Assembly: GCA_949592205.1 (NCBI GenBank)
Contig: CATIUR010000004.1
Span: forward strand, 69,413,837 to 69,477,836
Length of the DNA: 64,000 nt
From: Helichrysum umbraculigerum
Taxonomy: Eukaryota; Streptophyta; Magnoliopsida; Asterales; Asteraceae
Direction of reading: 5' to 3'
Position 1 is the first letter of the stretch. Each line of letters opens with the position of its first letter. Shown in pieces: positions 31,671 to 43,231 of the stretch. The notes under the pieces are model-generated. The model saw nothing but the letters and a program-made list of their open reading frames with translations, was not told the origin of the DNA and made no database searches. Both the position numbers and the translations under genes were made by a program.

Positions 31671-34124
31671 TTAATGCACATCCCACACATATACAAAAAA
31701 ACCTATAACATCTATTAAGCCCAAAGTAAATAAAATACAAGTAATCCAACAATAACTCTCAAAAACGATATCAAAAAAACAATGTTTATAACTTCTGCTT
31801 TCATTCCTCTTTCCTACTAGCCCAATCCACGACCCATTATAAAACGGATCTCTTTTAGTTTTCAAATCACTCATTATCCACCACTGCCCAATACACTGCA
31901 ACCCATTACCCCAACAATCCAGCCTTGTATCAGGTTCTTTTCTCGACCCAATTGCATCACATTCAAGCCCAGCACCATAGTACTTCATGTCTTCTAAATA
32001 TCCATTAGATGCAGCCCATTTAGCTAACCTCTTCAACCCAATGCTAATTGGTAAAAACCACAGCTCATCACTATATCTGTTACTGCAGCCCAAATCCATC
32101 GTTACAATTAAATTGCCTCTGCTCATATTATATCCATGATTCAACACAAGCCAATACCTACTATACCAATACATTATCGAGCCCAAAGAATACAAAATTG
32201 TATCAGCTTTTCCTATAACACCACTTTGACCTGAAAAAGTCAAATTGACATTTTCCAAATGTCTTTCCCATTCTAACAGATTTTGACAGATCACACCTTG
32301 ACTTACAGAAATCAACCAAAAATCATTAATATTACCAACCATACTAAAACTATGATCAGTAGAATTAAAATTGAAAAACACATGAATAGCAGTAATCATG
32401 CAGCAAGCATCACTAAGTTGTATCAACCCTCTAACTGCATTAACCAACCAACTAGCAGCCTTAATGTCATGACAATATTGACTCAAATTAGTCAACAATG
32501 CATAATATCTTCCACCCATTTGGCAGCAACAATAACATCTCCAGTACATAATATAAAACCCATCAAACCAGTAATCAACAGCAGTAATATATATCAACCC
32601 AAAAGCATTATAGACCATATACCAGTTTTTACCTTGATTGCCTTTAGATTGACCCGACAACGTCAAACATTCAATAGTCACTACACACTCATCTTTGCAG
32701 CAATATAGCAAGCAACAATGCATCAAACCAGAACTTATCCAACTGATCAAACTAGCATCAGATTTCCCAACAGCAGCAATGAAACAGTACATGGGCTTAA
32801 AGTAACTAATTATACTCAAATGATTAGCGTGATGATAGAAATACACACTAACCCATTGACTATAATAAGTCAAACATGCAACACTGCCACCCCATTTCTT
32901 ATTGTCAGCTGCACAAACAATCTTTAAATAGCTCCCATCTTTTTGACCTGTATTAAATTCCCACTCACCACATTCCAAACTAATCCTGTTTACAACCCAT
33001 CTATTACCAACAATCAACAAGTCCATTTGGTTACAGCAACAACAAAATATCCAGCAAGCATCATAGATCCATACATGCCATAATACCACATTTGACCCAA
33101 TTAAACTGATATCAAACAAAAGAAGTTGGACATCACAGTTACCTGTGATAAGAGTAATCCAACTAAGTGTTGACCACATAAAATAGTCAACAGCAGACAA
33201 GTAGCCTAGCTCAGTTATAAGCATCATAAATCCCTGTCTACCCTTCTTAATATAACATGCACTTCTACTGTTCATGTTTACAGGAAATTTCAGCTTATAA
33301 CTAGCTATCTCACTATCAAAATGAACGCTAAGCACAGCAACAAAGGTCTTCCATGAGAAAAAGTGAAAATTTTCCAACCTTATTACTCCTTTAAATAAGA
33401 TGATAGTGCCATACCCCTGCACATAAACCAATATCTCCAATCCTAAGCATCTTTGGCCATTTAATTTGACACAAAAAATCCAAACAAGTTTGTGAATAAA
33501 TACAAACCCATTGGTTTTCATGGAATCATAGACACATTTAAATAAAAACAATGCACCAAAAGATAAAATAACCAGACCTACCCATCTCCACCTTATGACT
33601 CCCATAAAAACCACCCCCCCAGATGAACAAGACAGACACAAAATAATGGAACACTCCTCACAAGCTGACCAATTGATAGAATCCATGCCATGCCTCATAA
33701 ACTCTTGTCTGCATTTCAGCCCAAAGGCACTACACCTACACCTTCCTTCAAGCAGTTTCAACAAAGCATGATTCATCACATTAGCACTCCTAAACATTCC
33801 TAAATAATGAGGTGAAGGAAATTTGAAAATTGTAAAATAAAATATAGAACAAAAACACTCAAACCTCCTTATAACACCAATGCTAACCTCCAGCATTATA
33901 TAAGACATATGAATCACCCAAAACCTATTGGAAGTTGCCCAACCTAAATAAAGAACTTTAAGATGACACAAATGGAAAAATAAAACTCTAAAAAAATAAG
34001 ACCTCACACAAACTGAATACAGCAGAATGTAAATAATAGAACTACAAGGCAATCCCACTACCCTTCTCCCCCTTATAACAACAACCCAACCCAATTCCAC
34101 CCTTTTAATATGTAGCAGAATCAT
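31671..34124 (-). CDS. LINE ORF3: 817-residue protein of unknown function
   Basis: An uninterrupted frame whose ATG shares its A with the last base of the ORF2 TAA (TAATG, 34122-34126). It occupies what would be the LINE's 3' untranslated region and ends about 100 bp before the tail. It is rich in Trp, Cys, Tyr, Phe, Gly and Ile, with repeated aromatic stretches (WIFCCCCNQMDLLIVGNRW, WRCYCCCQMGGRYYALL) and no RNase H catalytic set. RNase H occupies this position in some plant LINEs. Some stretches are hydrophobic enough to resemble membrane segments. ORF2 of the same copy carries two stops, while ORF3 has none over 2.45 kb. Function unknown; chance openness looks unlikely. Confidence 0.6.
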   Translation of the reverse strand: MILLHIKRVELGWVVVIRGRRVVGLPCSSIIYILLYSVCVRSYFFRVLFFHLCHLKVLYLGWATSNRFWVIHMSYIMLEVSIGVIRRFECFCSIFYFTIFKFPSPHYLGMFRSANVMNHALLKLLEGRCRCSAFGLKCRQEFMRHGMDSINWSACEECSIILCLSCSSGGVVFMGVIRWRWVGLVILSFGALFLFKCVYDSMKTNGFVFIHKLVWIFCVKLNGQRCLGLEILVYVQGYGTIILFKGVIRLENFHFFSWKTFVAVLSVHFDSEIASYKLKFPVNMNSRSACYIKKGRQGFMMLITELGYLSAVDYFMWSTLSWITLITGNCDVQLLLFDISLIGSNVVLWHVWIYDACWIFCCCCNQMDLLIVGNRWVVNRISLECGEWEFNTGQKDGSYLKIVCAADNKKWGGSVACLTYYSQWVSVYFYHHANHLSIISYFKPMYCFIAAVGKSDASLISWISSGLMHCCLLYCCKDECVVTIECLTLSGQSKGNQGKNWYMVYNAFGLIYITAVDYWFDGFYIMYWRCYCCCQMGGRYYALLTNLSQYCHDIKAASWLVNAVRGLIQLSDACCMITAIHVFFNFNSTDHSFSMVGNINDFWLISVSQGVICQNLLEWERHLENVNLTFSGQSGVIGKADTILYSLGSIMYWYSRYWLVLNHGYNMSRGNLIVTMDLGCSNRYSDELWFLPISIGLKRLAKWAASNGYLEDMKYYGAGLECDAIGSRKEPDTRLDCWGNGLQCIGQWWIMSDLKTKRDPFYNGSWIGLVGKRNESRSYKHCFFDIVFESYCWITCILFTLGLIDVIGFFVYVWDVH

Positions 34125-37100
34125 TATATCTTACTGTAATCCTTATCTTCATTATGCCCCTGCATTTCAATATGAAATTCCCATAAATCTGCTGCAGCCA
34201 TAGACTGTTTGGACCTCCTGATCTTCAAACCCATTAGTTTTGCTCTAATTAAGTTTTTAATTATATCAATCAACTTTATAGGAGATCTGCTCTTATTCTG
34301 AAACAGTCTTAAATTCCTCTCTTGCCAAATAAAGTACACACAAGCATTCAGCACCAACCTCTGTATTATACTCCAAATAGACTTATTAATAGGTCTATTT
34401 AGAATATAATTAACTAATTCATTCCACACATCAGGAGCATACTCAAGTCTTGCCATCTCTTTCAAATTACACCAAACTTCCTTGGAAAATTCACAATCAA
34501 AAAACAAATGATTATGGCTATCTTTTTGCAGCTTACAAAAGGGACATAATAGACTATTATTCCCCTCCACTCTCATATATTTATCTTGTGTTCTCAACTT
34601 CAAATTCAATGCCACCCAAGTTACAAATGCATGCCTAGGAATACTTTGGCTAAACCAAACTAATCTAGCCCATCTCACATCTTCATGATTATCAATTAAA
34701 TCCAACCAAACAGTTTTGACAGAAAAGTCAACTGTTTTACCCATTGCCTTTTTCCACATATATCTATCATTCCTACCTTGAATCAAAACAGGAGGTGGCA
34801 CATCAAATATGGCATTAAACTTATATCTCCACTCATCAGGAACATTCCACTCCCCATTTATAACAATATCAGACACCTTTTCAAGCTTATCAAATCCAGC
34901 CTCATACAACTCTCTATAATCAATATACTTACCCAATGGTCCACTCGGATGCCAATTATCATACCAAGCTGAAGTTTGTGACCCATCACCAAGTCTTTTA
35001 ACCATAAAGTCCTTGAAAACATACCTGTATTTTAAAATCTTCCTCCAAGACCAACTAGCATCCTTAGGAGCAGAATAATCCCAAAAGTTTCTATCCTTTA
35101 ACTTCATTGCTTTAATCCATTTTACCCAAATAGAATTCTTGTTATTCACAAGATTCCAAATATGCTTTGATACAAGGGCAATATTCCATGTATGAAGTGT
35201 TTTAATACCCAGACCACCCTTTTCTTTCAATTTACAAACATCATTCCAATTAACCTTGGCCTTACCTCTCTTATACTCACCTTGACACCACAAAAAACCC
35301 CTCAATAACCTCTCAATATCCCTGGACACCTTCTTTGGCAATATAAACATTGATGACCAAAAGACTTGTATTGAACTCAAAACAGAATTAATGAGTTGCA
35401 ATCTACCAGCAAAAGACAAGGCTTTATTTTTCCAATCAAAAAGTTTCTTTTTGACCTTGTCAATTAAACTGATACAATCCTTTGAATGCAATCCAATAGT
35501 AATCAATGGGACCCCAAGGTATCTAACAGGCAAGGAACCAACTTTAATGGGCATTACCTGTAGTATATCTTCTTGTACCTTCTTTCCCACATTACCAAAA
35601 TAGCTAGTACTCTTTTCCATGTTGACTACCAGTCCTGAAACTCCACTGAATTCATTCAATGTTGCTCCCAACACAGAAGCAAAATGTCTATCTGCATGAC
35701 AAAACAAGAATAGATCATCTGCAAAACATAAGTGTGTTAGCTCAATCTCATCACATCCCCAATGATATTCAAACTCAGCATCATTCAATATCCTTCTCTT
35801 GATCATTAGATTCAGAACTTCCATTACCAAAGTGAACAAATATGGAGACATAGGATCACCTTGTCTCAATCCCCTTGCACCTTGAAAAAACCCTTTGTGC
35901 TCACCATTTATACTGATTGTAAAAGATGTGGAAGTAACACAATTCATTATCCAATCAATCATACATGGATGAAAACCAAAGTTAATAAGGCAACTTCTCA
36001 AAAAACACCACTCTACACTATCATATGCCTTTTGAATATCAATCTTAAAGGCACACCTCTGAACACCTCTCATTCTCTTATAATTTCTCATCAACTCCTG
36101 AGTTAACAGAATGTTATCACTTATCTGTCTGCCAGGAATGAATGCACTTTGATTCTCACTCACAATCTTATCAAGTATGCCTTTAACTCTATTAGTAATG
36201 ATCTTACTAATACACTTATAAACCACATTGCAACATGCAATTGGTCTATAATCAGAAACTTTTTGTGGTGAACTACTTTTTGGAACAAGTGAAATGACAG
36301 TAGAATTCACTTCTTTGAGTAGCTTCCCATTTTGAAAATACTCTCTTACTGCTTTGCACACATCTTTCCCCACTACACCCCAAGCACACTTAAAAAATTT
36401 TGATGAATAACCATCAGGACCAGGTGCCTTATCATCATCAATATCAAACATTGCAATCCTGATCTCCTCATCAGTAACAAATCTTACCATATGAGCAGCT
36501 TCTTCAAGAGAAATCTTGTTTGTGAACAATTGTGAAGCATCCTCAATAGGTAGAACATTACTATTAGTACCCAATACATTCTGAAAATGACTCACAAATT
36601 GACAAGCAACTTGTTGTCCATGATAAATTTGTCCCTGCAAATCTTCCACCATTTCAATTCGACTCCTGCTAATCCTACCCTTGACAGCTCTATGAAAATA
36701 CTTAGAATTTTAATCCCCTTCCCTAAGCCATTCTACCTTTGCTTTTTGTTTGAGAAAAACCTCTTCATCCAAAACAGCACTATCATATGCTTTAATAATA
36801 GCAGCTTCTTCAAATCTCAACTCTTTATTTGTAGGATCATTGACTATCTCAGTTTGGATCCTTTCTAACTCAATCCTCAACTTTTTCACCTTCTCAAACA
36901 AATTACCTTGCTAATAATTTAGTTTCCTTAAAGGCTTTTTCAATTTCTTCAGTTTAGAAACAAGCACATACATAGCATATCCATTAAACCCCTCCTTCCA
37001 ACCAGCTTCAACCAATGATATAAATTCTTTTTTAGAAGTTATATAATTGGGAAACTTAAAAGGTCTGGATTTAGCCTTAGTAATCTCTGGAATACTTAAT

Positions 37101-37804
37101 ACCATTGGACAATGATCAGACTTTAAAAATGGTAAAAATTGTGCCATTGCACCTGAAAAAGCAGACACAAACTCAACATTACCCATTATTCTATCCAACT
37201 TTTTGAGAATACCATCACTGCATCCAGGCTTTTGATTCCAGGTGAATTTTAAACCAGACCATGTAATATCATCAATTGCCACTTCACAAGTACACTCCAA
37301 AAATTCTTCCATGCTTTTAGTTATAAAAGATGAGCCTGCAGAATGCTCATTTGGATCCAATGTTGCATTGAAATCACCAAGCAACACCCATGGTTCATCT
37401 TTAACAACTTTTTTATGCATTTTCAAACTTTTCCACAATTGCCTTCTTTGTATCATTCTATGATACCCATAAACAAAAGAACAGTAGAATCCCTTTTGAC
37501 TATTAACAGGCTCTACATAACAATGCATGACTTGTGAATGTTGACTAAGAAGCAACACACTCACAGAATTAGGATCCCAACCCAACATTATTCTAGTACC
37601 ACCCTCATCAGTTGAATTATTAGAAATCCAATTCCAATTCCCAAACATTCTGTTACCTATTCTAATCACATTGCTTTTATATACATGTGTTTCTAAGAGA
37701 CAACAAATACTATAATTACCCTCATTCATAAATGTTAAAACTTCATTTTGGTTAGTGATATTATTAATACCTCTAACATTCCAAGTTAAAATTTTAACAT
37801 TCAT
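34124..37804 (-). pseudogene. LINE ORF2: endonuclease-reverse transcriptase, two in-frame stops
   Basis: Begins with MNVKILTWNVRG at 37804, overlapping the ORF1 stop (ATGA). Residues 1-297 are an AP-type endonuclease: LLETH, LLGDFNATLDP and a terminal SDHCPMV carrying the catalytic His. A TAG near 36909 and a TAA near 36708 interrupt the frame, which otherwise continues unbroken. RT (about 36400-35650) has YRPIACCNVVYKCISK, FIPGRQISDN, FKIDIQKAYDSV, ARGLRQGDPMSP and the catalytic FADD. Downstream a zinc-binding region has RHAFVTWVALN and LCPFCKLQKDSHNHLFFDC. It ends without RNase H. It would nick target DNA and copy LINE RNA there; this copy cannot make the complete protein. Confidence 0.92.
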
Positions 37805-38774
37805 TGATAATTACAAGGATTGTTGTTACCTTCAATTCCCTGCTGACTGGTAACATTCTCATTGACTTCTACATTCATGAAGCTTGCAGTTCCATTAGTC
37901 TCAGAAGCCACATCTTCATCATCAAAACCAGGATCCAATCCATATTCAGGACAACTTTCCACCCAAAAATCCAACTGAGCAGCAGTCCAATCCTTTCTCA
38001 CATCTTTATCAGGATACTTTTTAAGCTCCAAATAAGCAAGAACATCCCTCTTTTGAAATGTATACATTGACAGTTCAGTATCCCAATCATCATCGGAGTT
38101 ATAATCATCCATTGCATCAACTCCATCTTCATTAATAAGTACACTAAACTGATTTGACACTGAAACATCATTTGGCTTCAAAACAGGCTCCCCAGAATCT
38201 CTCAAGTCCTTTTCATTACCCAAAGGCTCCTTATTACCTCTGTTATCCCTAACCATTACATATTTTTTCATTACCCTTCCTGTTGTGCTGTTTATCCTGA
38301 CTAGAGCTAGTTGAGACTACATTTGCACCACAATTTTTCTTTGCATTTAACTTATTAAGATCACCTGGTACAGATCCACTCTCAATTTGATCACCCAAAT
38401 CAACTTCCTTCCCTTGTGCATCATTAACTTTCTCACCCAAATTCTGCTTGCCATTCAACTGCTGATTAAATCTTATTCTATTAAACACACTACCGCTATT
38501 TTCCATAACACCCTTAGACTGAAATGATTGTCTATTTTGAGTTCCATTACCCTGCTGCATCACTGATTGATAACCTTTTGACTCATTCCCCTATTACCAT
38601 TTCTTAAACTCTGACTCCACTTAAAATTGAATTTATCCACCACCTTATTCCTCCTACCCACAGTTTGAAATCCATCATCCTCTATATCTTGCTTACCCCT
38701 CAAATTATCCCCCTCTGATACATTCAGTGCCTCTTTCAAAATCTTCGCAGCTTTTTCATCTTCAGTTATTGACC
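37801..38774 (-). pseudogene. LINE ORF1, 5'-truncated and broken
   Basis: Three pieces: 38774 to about 38575 in one frame (with DGFQTVGRRNKVV, typical of plant LINE ORF1 linkers), 38563-38249 after a stop, and 38271-37801 after a frame change in a 23-base overlap. The last piece is acidic, ends NNPCNYQ and stops with TGA overlapping the ORF2 ATG. ORF1 proteins bind LINE RNA. The N-terminal RNA-binding part is missing because the insertion is 5'-truncated. Confidence 0.75.
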
Positions 38775-38911
38775 AATTTCAGTATTTAAGTCTCAACACT
38801 TAGGGTTTTTCATTACGCCTTCAAAATTACGCATACAAACCACTGCGCTTAGTTCTTAGAATTCTGCATATCATCTCCGTTTCTCTTCGATTGCGTAATT
38901 TATTGATTATC

Positions 38912-41863
38912 ATGGCATCAACTTCATCAACGGTTAAATTACCACTTGGTAAGGATCACAATATGATCGCTTATCTGATGAAACCTGCTGAGGCACATGA
39001 GTATGTTGAGATCATTGATTTTCTTCGTGCTAAACACATATATCGTGCACTTACTGTATCACCCAGAATTTCTCTTAATCACATCAACAATTTCTGGGTG
39101 AATGCGACGATAGAAGAGGAACGGGGGATCAAGCGCATCGTCTCAAAAGTTGTTGATACTCGAGTTATGGTTACTAAAGCTACTGTTAGAGCTTCGTTAC
39201 AGCTAGATGATGAGGCAGGTATAACCTCTCTGGATGATTCTTTTATGTATGATACTCTACGTTTGATGGGTTATGAGGGTTCTTTTGATGTTTTTACTTT
39301 TCAAAAGACTTTATTTTCTCATCAGTGGAGATTTATGATTCATACTATTTTACACTGCTTATCATCCAAAAGATCATCTTTTGAACAGTTTGGAAGCAAC
39401 ATTGCGTATGCAATTGTTTGTCTTGCTACTGGTCAGAGATTTAATTTTTCAAATTTAATTTTTTCTGGTATGCTTAGAAATATTGAGCAACCAAAGATTA
39501 AATTTTTGATGTATCCACGCTTTGTACAGCTGTTTTTAAATGAACAAATTAATGCTTTACCTGTACTGGATAAAGTTATTGGTATTCTCTCTTTTAAACC
39601 TAAAGTTTTTGTAAATATGAAGAGAGATACTAAGTTTTTAGGGAAGGTTACAGCTTTGTTTGATACAATGCTTCCTGCACCTTCCACCACATCATCAGTA
39701 CCACCAACTGAAGCTGAACCAGCTGCTGAGAGAGTGGATCAACCCACCACTTCTCAACCCACAGTAGCTGGGGGTACCAAAAGAAAACAAGGGACCAAAA
39801 TAGCCAAATCTACTAGAGCCAAAAAGGCTAAAACACAGGTATCTGAGGATCATGTTGCTTAGACATCTCAGCCCATTGACAGTGGTCCAGAACAACATGT
39901 GGTCCATAAGGAGAGGGGTGACCATTCTGAAAGGGCTGCTTCTATTGCTTCTAGCCCACTGGCAGAGCATGACAGAAGTAACATTAATAAGACCCAATCG
40001 GAGGCAACACCAGGATATGATTCTACACCTGTAGATGATCCTAGTGGTCCCTATACCAAGAACCAAGGGGACTTTGATGATCATGCTAGGTATGAGTCAG
40101 AGTTTGATGATGTCAATGATTCACCAAAGGAGTCACATCCTGAAGGTGTTGAGGCTAGAACTAACACTGAATTGACGGCTATGATAGATTATGTGTGGTC
40201 AAAATTTGTCAAGGAGAGGAAGAAGAATAGAGCACGGGATGAAATTATTGCTCAGTTGCAGAGAAGAGTTCAATCTTTGGAAAAGATCGTTATTAATTAT
40301 CTTAAGAAGGGGAGAAAATATGTTGTGCATGATACTACTGAAGCTGAACATGCTTATTTGTTCAAACAAAATATTTTCAAAAAGGGGGATAAAGTTTGGA
40401 CAAATTTTGGTGATAAAGATGGTGATGATGATATTGATGAGGAGATTGACATGGAAAGGCCTGGGGATGATGAGTTTGTGCATACACCTCCTACACCACC
40501 AGTGGAACTTGAGATGAATGAACCAGAGCCTGATGATGATGTATCTGTACATACAGAAGTAATTGGTTCTGTTGATAAGACTGCAGAGGTTGATTTGGGT
40601 GAGAAAACAGAAGAGTTGAAGTTTGATGATGATGATGGTGGTGAGGAAGTTAATAAACCTGAAGTGGCAGTGGAACTGGAAAAGACTGATGCTGAAAAGA
40701 CTGATGCTAAACATAGAAAGGAGAGTGTTCCAGTTAAAACTATTAAGGTGACAGGAACAGGAAAGAAGGTTGAAACTCCAAAGAAAAAGTCTACATAACC
40801 ATCTTTGCCTGGATTTCAAATACAAGAACATGCAGCTTCTGTTCATGAGAAGAAAGATTTGCCAAAGATAGATCCAAAAGATAAGGGCAAGGGAAAGCTG
40901 GTAGAGGAACCAAAGAAGAAAAAGTCAAAGCAAATGCCAGTTGCTGCAACTGAACATGATACTGAGTATGCTCAAAGATTACATGCTGAGCTTAATGAAC
41001 AAGATTTGAATGATGTTGAGATTGAGCCTGGTAGGTTTGTAAAGATGACAAAGGAGCAGGTGGCTGAATGGGATGAATATCTGTTGAGAGAACAAAGAGA
41101 AGAAGACATTGAGCATTTGGTTAATCAATTATAAAGAAAGAAGGCAGAGGAGGCTAGATTAAAAAGAGCAGCAAAACCTCCAACCAAAGCTCAGTTGAAA
41201 AAGAATTTGATTGCTAAGTTGAAAGGAGGATATATTCCTTTACATGCTTTGAAGTAGATGAGTCTTGAGAGGTTGCAAAGTTTATGGGAAAAAGATGAAT
41301 TTTTGAATTCTGAAGCAGAAAAGGAACAGAAAAGGAATAGAAAAGGAAAGAAAAGGAAAAGAAATTGAAGGAAGAGGAAGAGAAGGAACATAAAGAAAAG
41401 GAAGAAGCTGAGAAAAGAATGAAAGAAGAAAAGGAAAAGAAACAAAGAGAACTTAATGAAATTCCTGATCTAGAAAGGAATGTTGAAAGATTTTATTCTG
41501 TTACAGCCAGTGGAAACAGAGGTGGTTAATGTTGATTTGCCTGGAATTATTGACTGGTCTGTTGAACAGTTTGTTACTCCTGTTAAAATCCATAAGATTA
41601 AGATTGATAGAGCTGGTGGAAATGTATCTTAGTGGACATCTTTCAGGGATTTGGTGAAAAGAATCAGTAGAACTGATCTGGTTAGAATGTATGAAATTGG
41701 TATGGAGAAGAATTTGGATTCAAAGTATTTTGATAGTCTTGTTGAGAAAGTTACTTGGGGATGGATTAAAACGATGTTTGAGCCAGATGAAGATCCATTT
41801 CAATTCAGTACATTTTGCAAAGTAAAGCACTGGATTTATCATGCTAAGCCAGGAGTACATTAG
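38912..41863 (+). pseudogene. C-element ORF of unknown function, several in-frame stops
   Basis: Starts at ATG 38912. The first 317 codons are open to a TAG at 39860-39862; the frame continues in phase to TAA at 40796-40798 and TAA at 41132-41134, then fragments. Residues about 1-240 form a globular-looking domain (YVEIIDFLRAKHIYRAL, QWRFMIHTILHCLSSK, LMYPRFVQLFLN). Next come a Pro/Thr and Lys-rich part (KKAKTQ), a coiled coil near 40190-40320, acidic DDD/EEE tracts and Lys/Glu repeats. Later fragments include 41651-41863. I recall similar proteins from daisy-family retroelements, some labelled synaptobrevin/longin-like; I see no support for that label. It may be a gag substitute, which is inference. 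Confidence 0.65.
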
Positions 41864-42133
41864 GTTATAATGGAAGATGCAGTATTTTATTGGATGTTGA
41901 CAGATAGAATGTATGATATAAATCTCAGATTTTTGATGAGTATGAGAGAAGCGAGATTGCAAGCTGCTGTCATAGAGTTGCTCAGAATTTGGTTTACATG
42001 GTATTAAATCAGATTTATAAGAAGGAGGAGATAGAGAGAAGGAAAAGAAGAAAAGATTGAAGTTTTGAAAGTATTTTCTAAAGCTCATAATGGAGAATTA
42101 GAAGAAACTTAATGCTGTGAAAGACAGATTAAG

Positions 42134-42145
42134 TTTAGGGGGAGA
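42134..42145 (+). other. Polypurine tract of C
   Basis: TTTAGGGGGAGA immediately before the 3' LTR start TGTTGGGTC. Confidence 0.85.
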
Positions 42146-42146
42146 T

Positions 42147-42838
42147 TGTTGGGTCAAAACTGATCTGGGTTGAAATTGCTACTGATGAGAAGAAGATTAT
42201 CGAGTACAAGTGATTAAAAGTGATAGTGTTAAAGTTAAAACTGTCTTCACAAAGTTACTACTGATTGAAGAAAACTGGAGAAGACAAGTTATAACTGCTT
42301 GAAGAAAGAATTGCAACTGATAGTTATATGTTTGTAAGTAGTTGAAACTGCTTATGTAATTGTAATTGTTAGTTATATTTATAGCATTTAACACTGATTA
42401 TGTATCTGTACTTGGTCTTATATTACAATTGAAGTAGTTACCACTGATTGTATAATAGTTTTAACTGTTAGCTTCAGTTTGGTAGTTAAAACTGTTTATG
42501 ACATTGTGATAAGTTCGAGTCGGTTATGGAAGTTATTTTATTCCATATTAGTAGGAGATTGTATAGGACTCTATGTGTTATAAATAGAGATCCTTTAGAC
42601 CTAGATTGGTAGAGATTAAGTTTTGTGTAGCTTCAAGGTTTTCTGTAACCCTAATACATCAAGTGTATTCGTCTTATATCATTAATAAGATTGAAGCTTT
42701 CGGTATTTATTGTGTTCATTACTTTATTTAATATTCTTGATCTTCTTAAACATTATTGAGTGTGATTCCACAACTACTCAATAATAAATTCAAAGCTTAT
42801 TATTATTGATTGTTTATTAAGTTAAACATGGACTAACA
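42147..42838 (+). repeat. 3' LTR of C
   Basis: About 692 bp, TGTTGGGTC to GACTAACA, copia-like in length and ends. ACTG-ending words recur through its first half (42170-42490), as in the leader. A TATA box lies at 42579. It has no GCGACAC module and does not align with the 5' block. Confidence 0.8.
42579..42586 (+). promoter_or_regulatory. TATA box of the C 3' LTR
   Basis: GTTATAAATAGAGAT, followed about 75 bp later by AT-rich text with possible poly(A) signals. Confidence 0.65.
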
Positions 42839-43231
42839 ATTTGATTGATTTTTTTATCATCATACTAAATCTTGTGGTTCACACATCACTTTATCATTAT
42901 ACATACATGTGAGCTCACCAGCTTTTAGCTGACCTTTTAGCATGTATTCTCATGTACTCAGCAGTAGTAGTTCTGCTCGCTCAGGATGCCCATTAGCTCG
43001 AGTCTCATGCAACCATCAGGAGATTGTCATGCATTACTATATTTTGTAACGTAGTTATGCCATAGAATCTCTTACATCAATTACGAACTTTGTAAAACTT
43101 TTACGTTATATTAATGTAACTTGTAAACGACGCATATATAGTCTTTCATTATTTACCTTGTGTGTTGTGATTACCGGATTAGTCGCGCCCCGACCCGAAT
43201 TGCTTCCGCATCATAATTTGGGGGTGCGGCA
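42839..43231 (+). repeat. End of the T2 5' LTR
   Basis: Only the last ~390 bp remain after the C 3' LTR. It matches the T1 LTR on the opposite strand (GTGAGCTCACCAGCTTTTAGCTG; AACGACGCATATATAG) and ends GGGGTGCGGCA. The rest of this LTR is not found to the left of C. Confidence 0.8.

Larger units (their letters stand above)
31573..38774 (-). mobile_element. L1-type LINE with three ORFs, inserted in C
   Basis: About 7.2 kb on the minus strand. Flanked by the 13-bp duplication AATTTCAGTATTT (31560-31572 and 38775-38787). The 3' end has a short A tail (T run on the plus strand) preceded by GGGGTACCGTCCCC. Order from the 5' end: ORF1 remnant, ORF2 (endonuclease, RT, zinc-binding domain), ORF3 (unknown). 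The 5' end cuts into ORF1, as expected for incomplete reverse transcription. C sequence resumes cleanly on either side. Confidence 0.93.
30240..42838 (+). mobile_element. C: copia-like non-autonomous LTR element with mismatched ends, split by a LINE
   Basis: Plus strand: a 5' LTR-like promoter block ending about 30567, a tRNA-Met primer site, a 1-kb leader, one decayed ORF (38912-41863), polypurine tract and 3' LTR (42147-42838). No gag, RT or integrase is visible. The 5' block and the 3' LTR do not align with each other, so either C is a hybrid of two families or its 5' LTR was replaced. The start near 30240 is approximate; 30149-30239 shows nothing recognisable. The right flank is ATTTG; no matching left duplication was found. 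Confidence 0.6.

Noticed and set aside
32283..32927. Plus-strand ORFs of 141 and 69 codons
   Set aside because: Antisense to LINE ORF3, much shorter, and with no supporting context.
31671..34124. ORF3 as a host gene disrupted by the LINE
   Set aside because: It lies inside the target duplications and before the LINE tail, so it belongs to the LINE.
38912..39862. Synaptobrevin/longin-like protein
   Set aside because: Similar proteins are sometimes given this label, but I see no longin or SNARE motif; the context is a retroelement.
40191..40846. ORFs of 108 codons (+) and 215 codons (-)
   Set aside because: Shadows of the Asp/Glu/Lys-rich C-element ORF in other frames.
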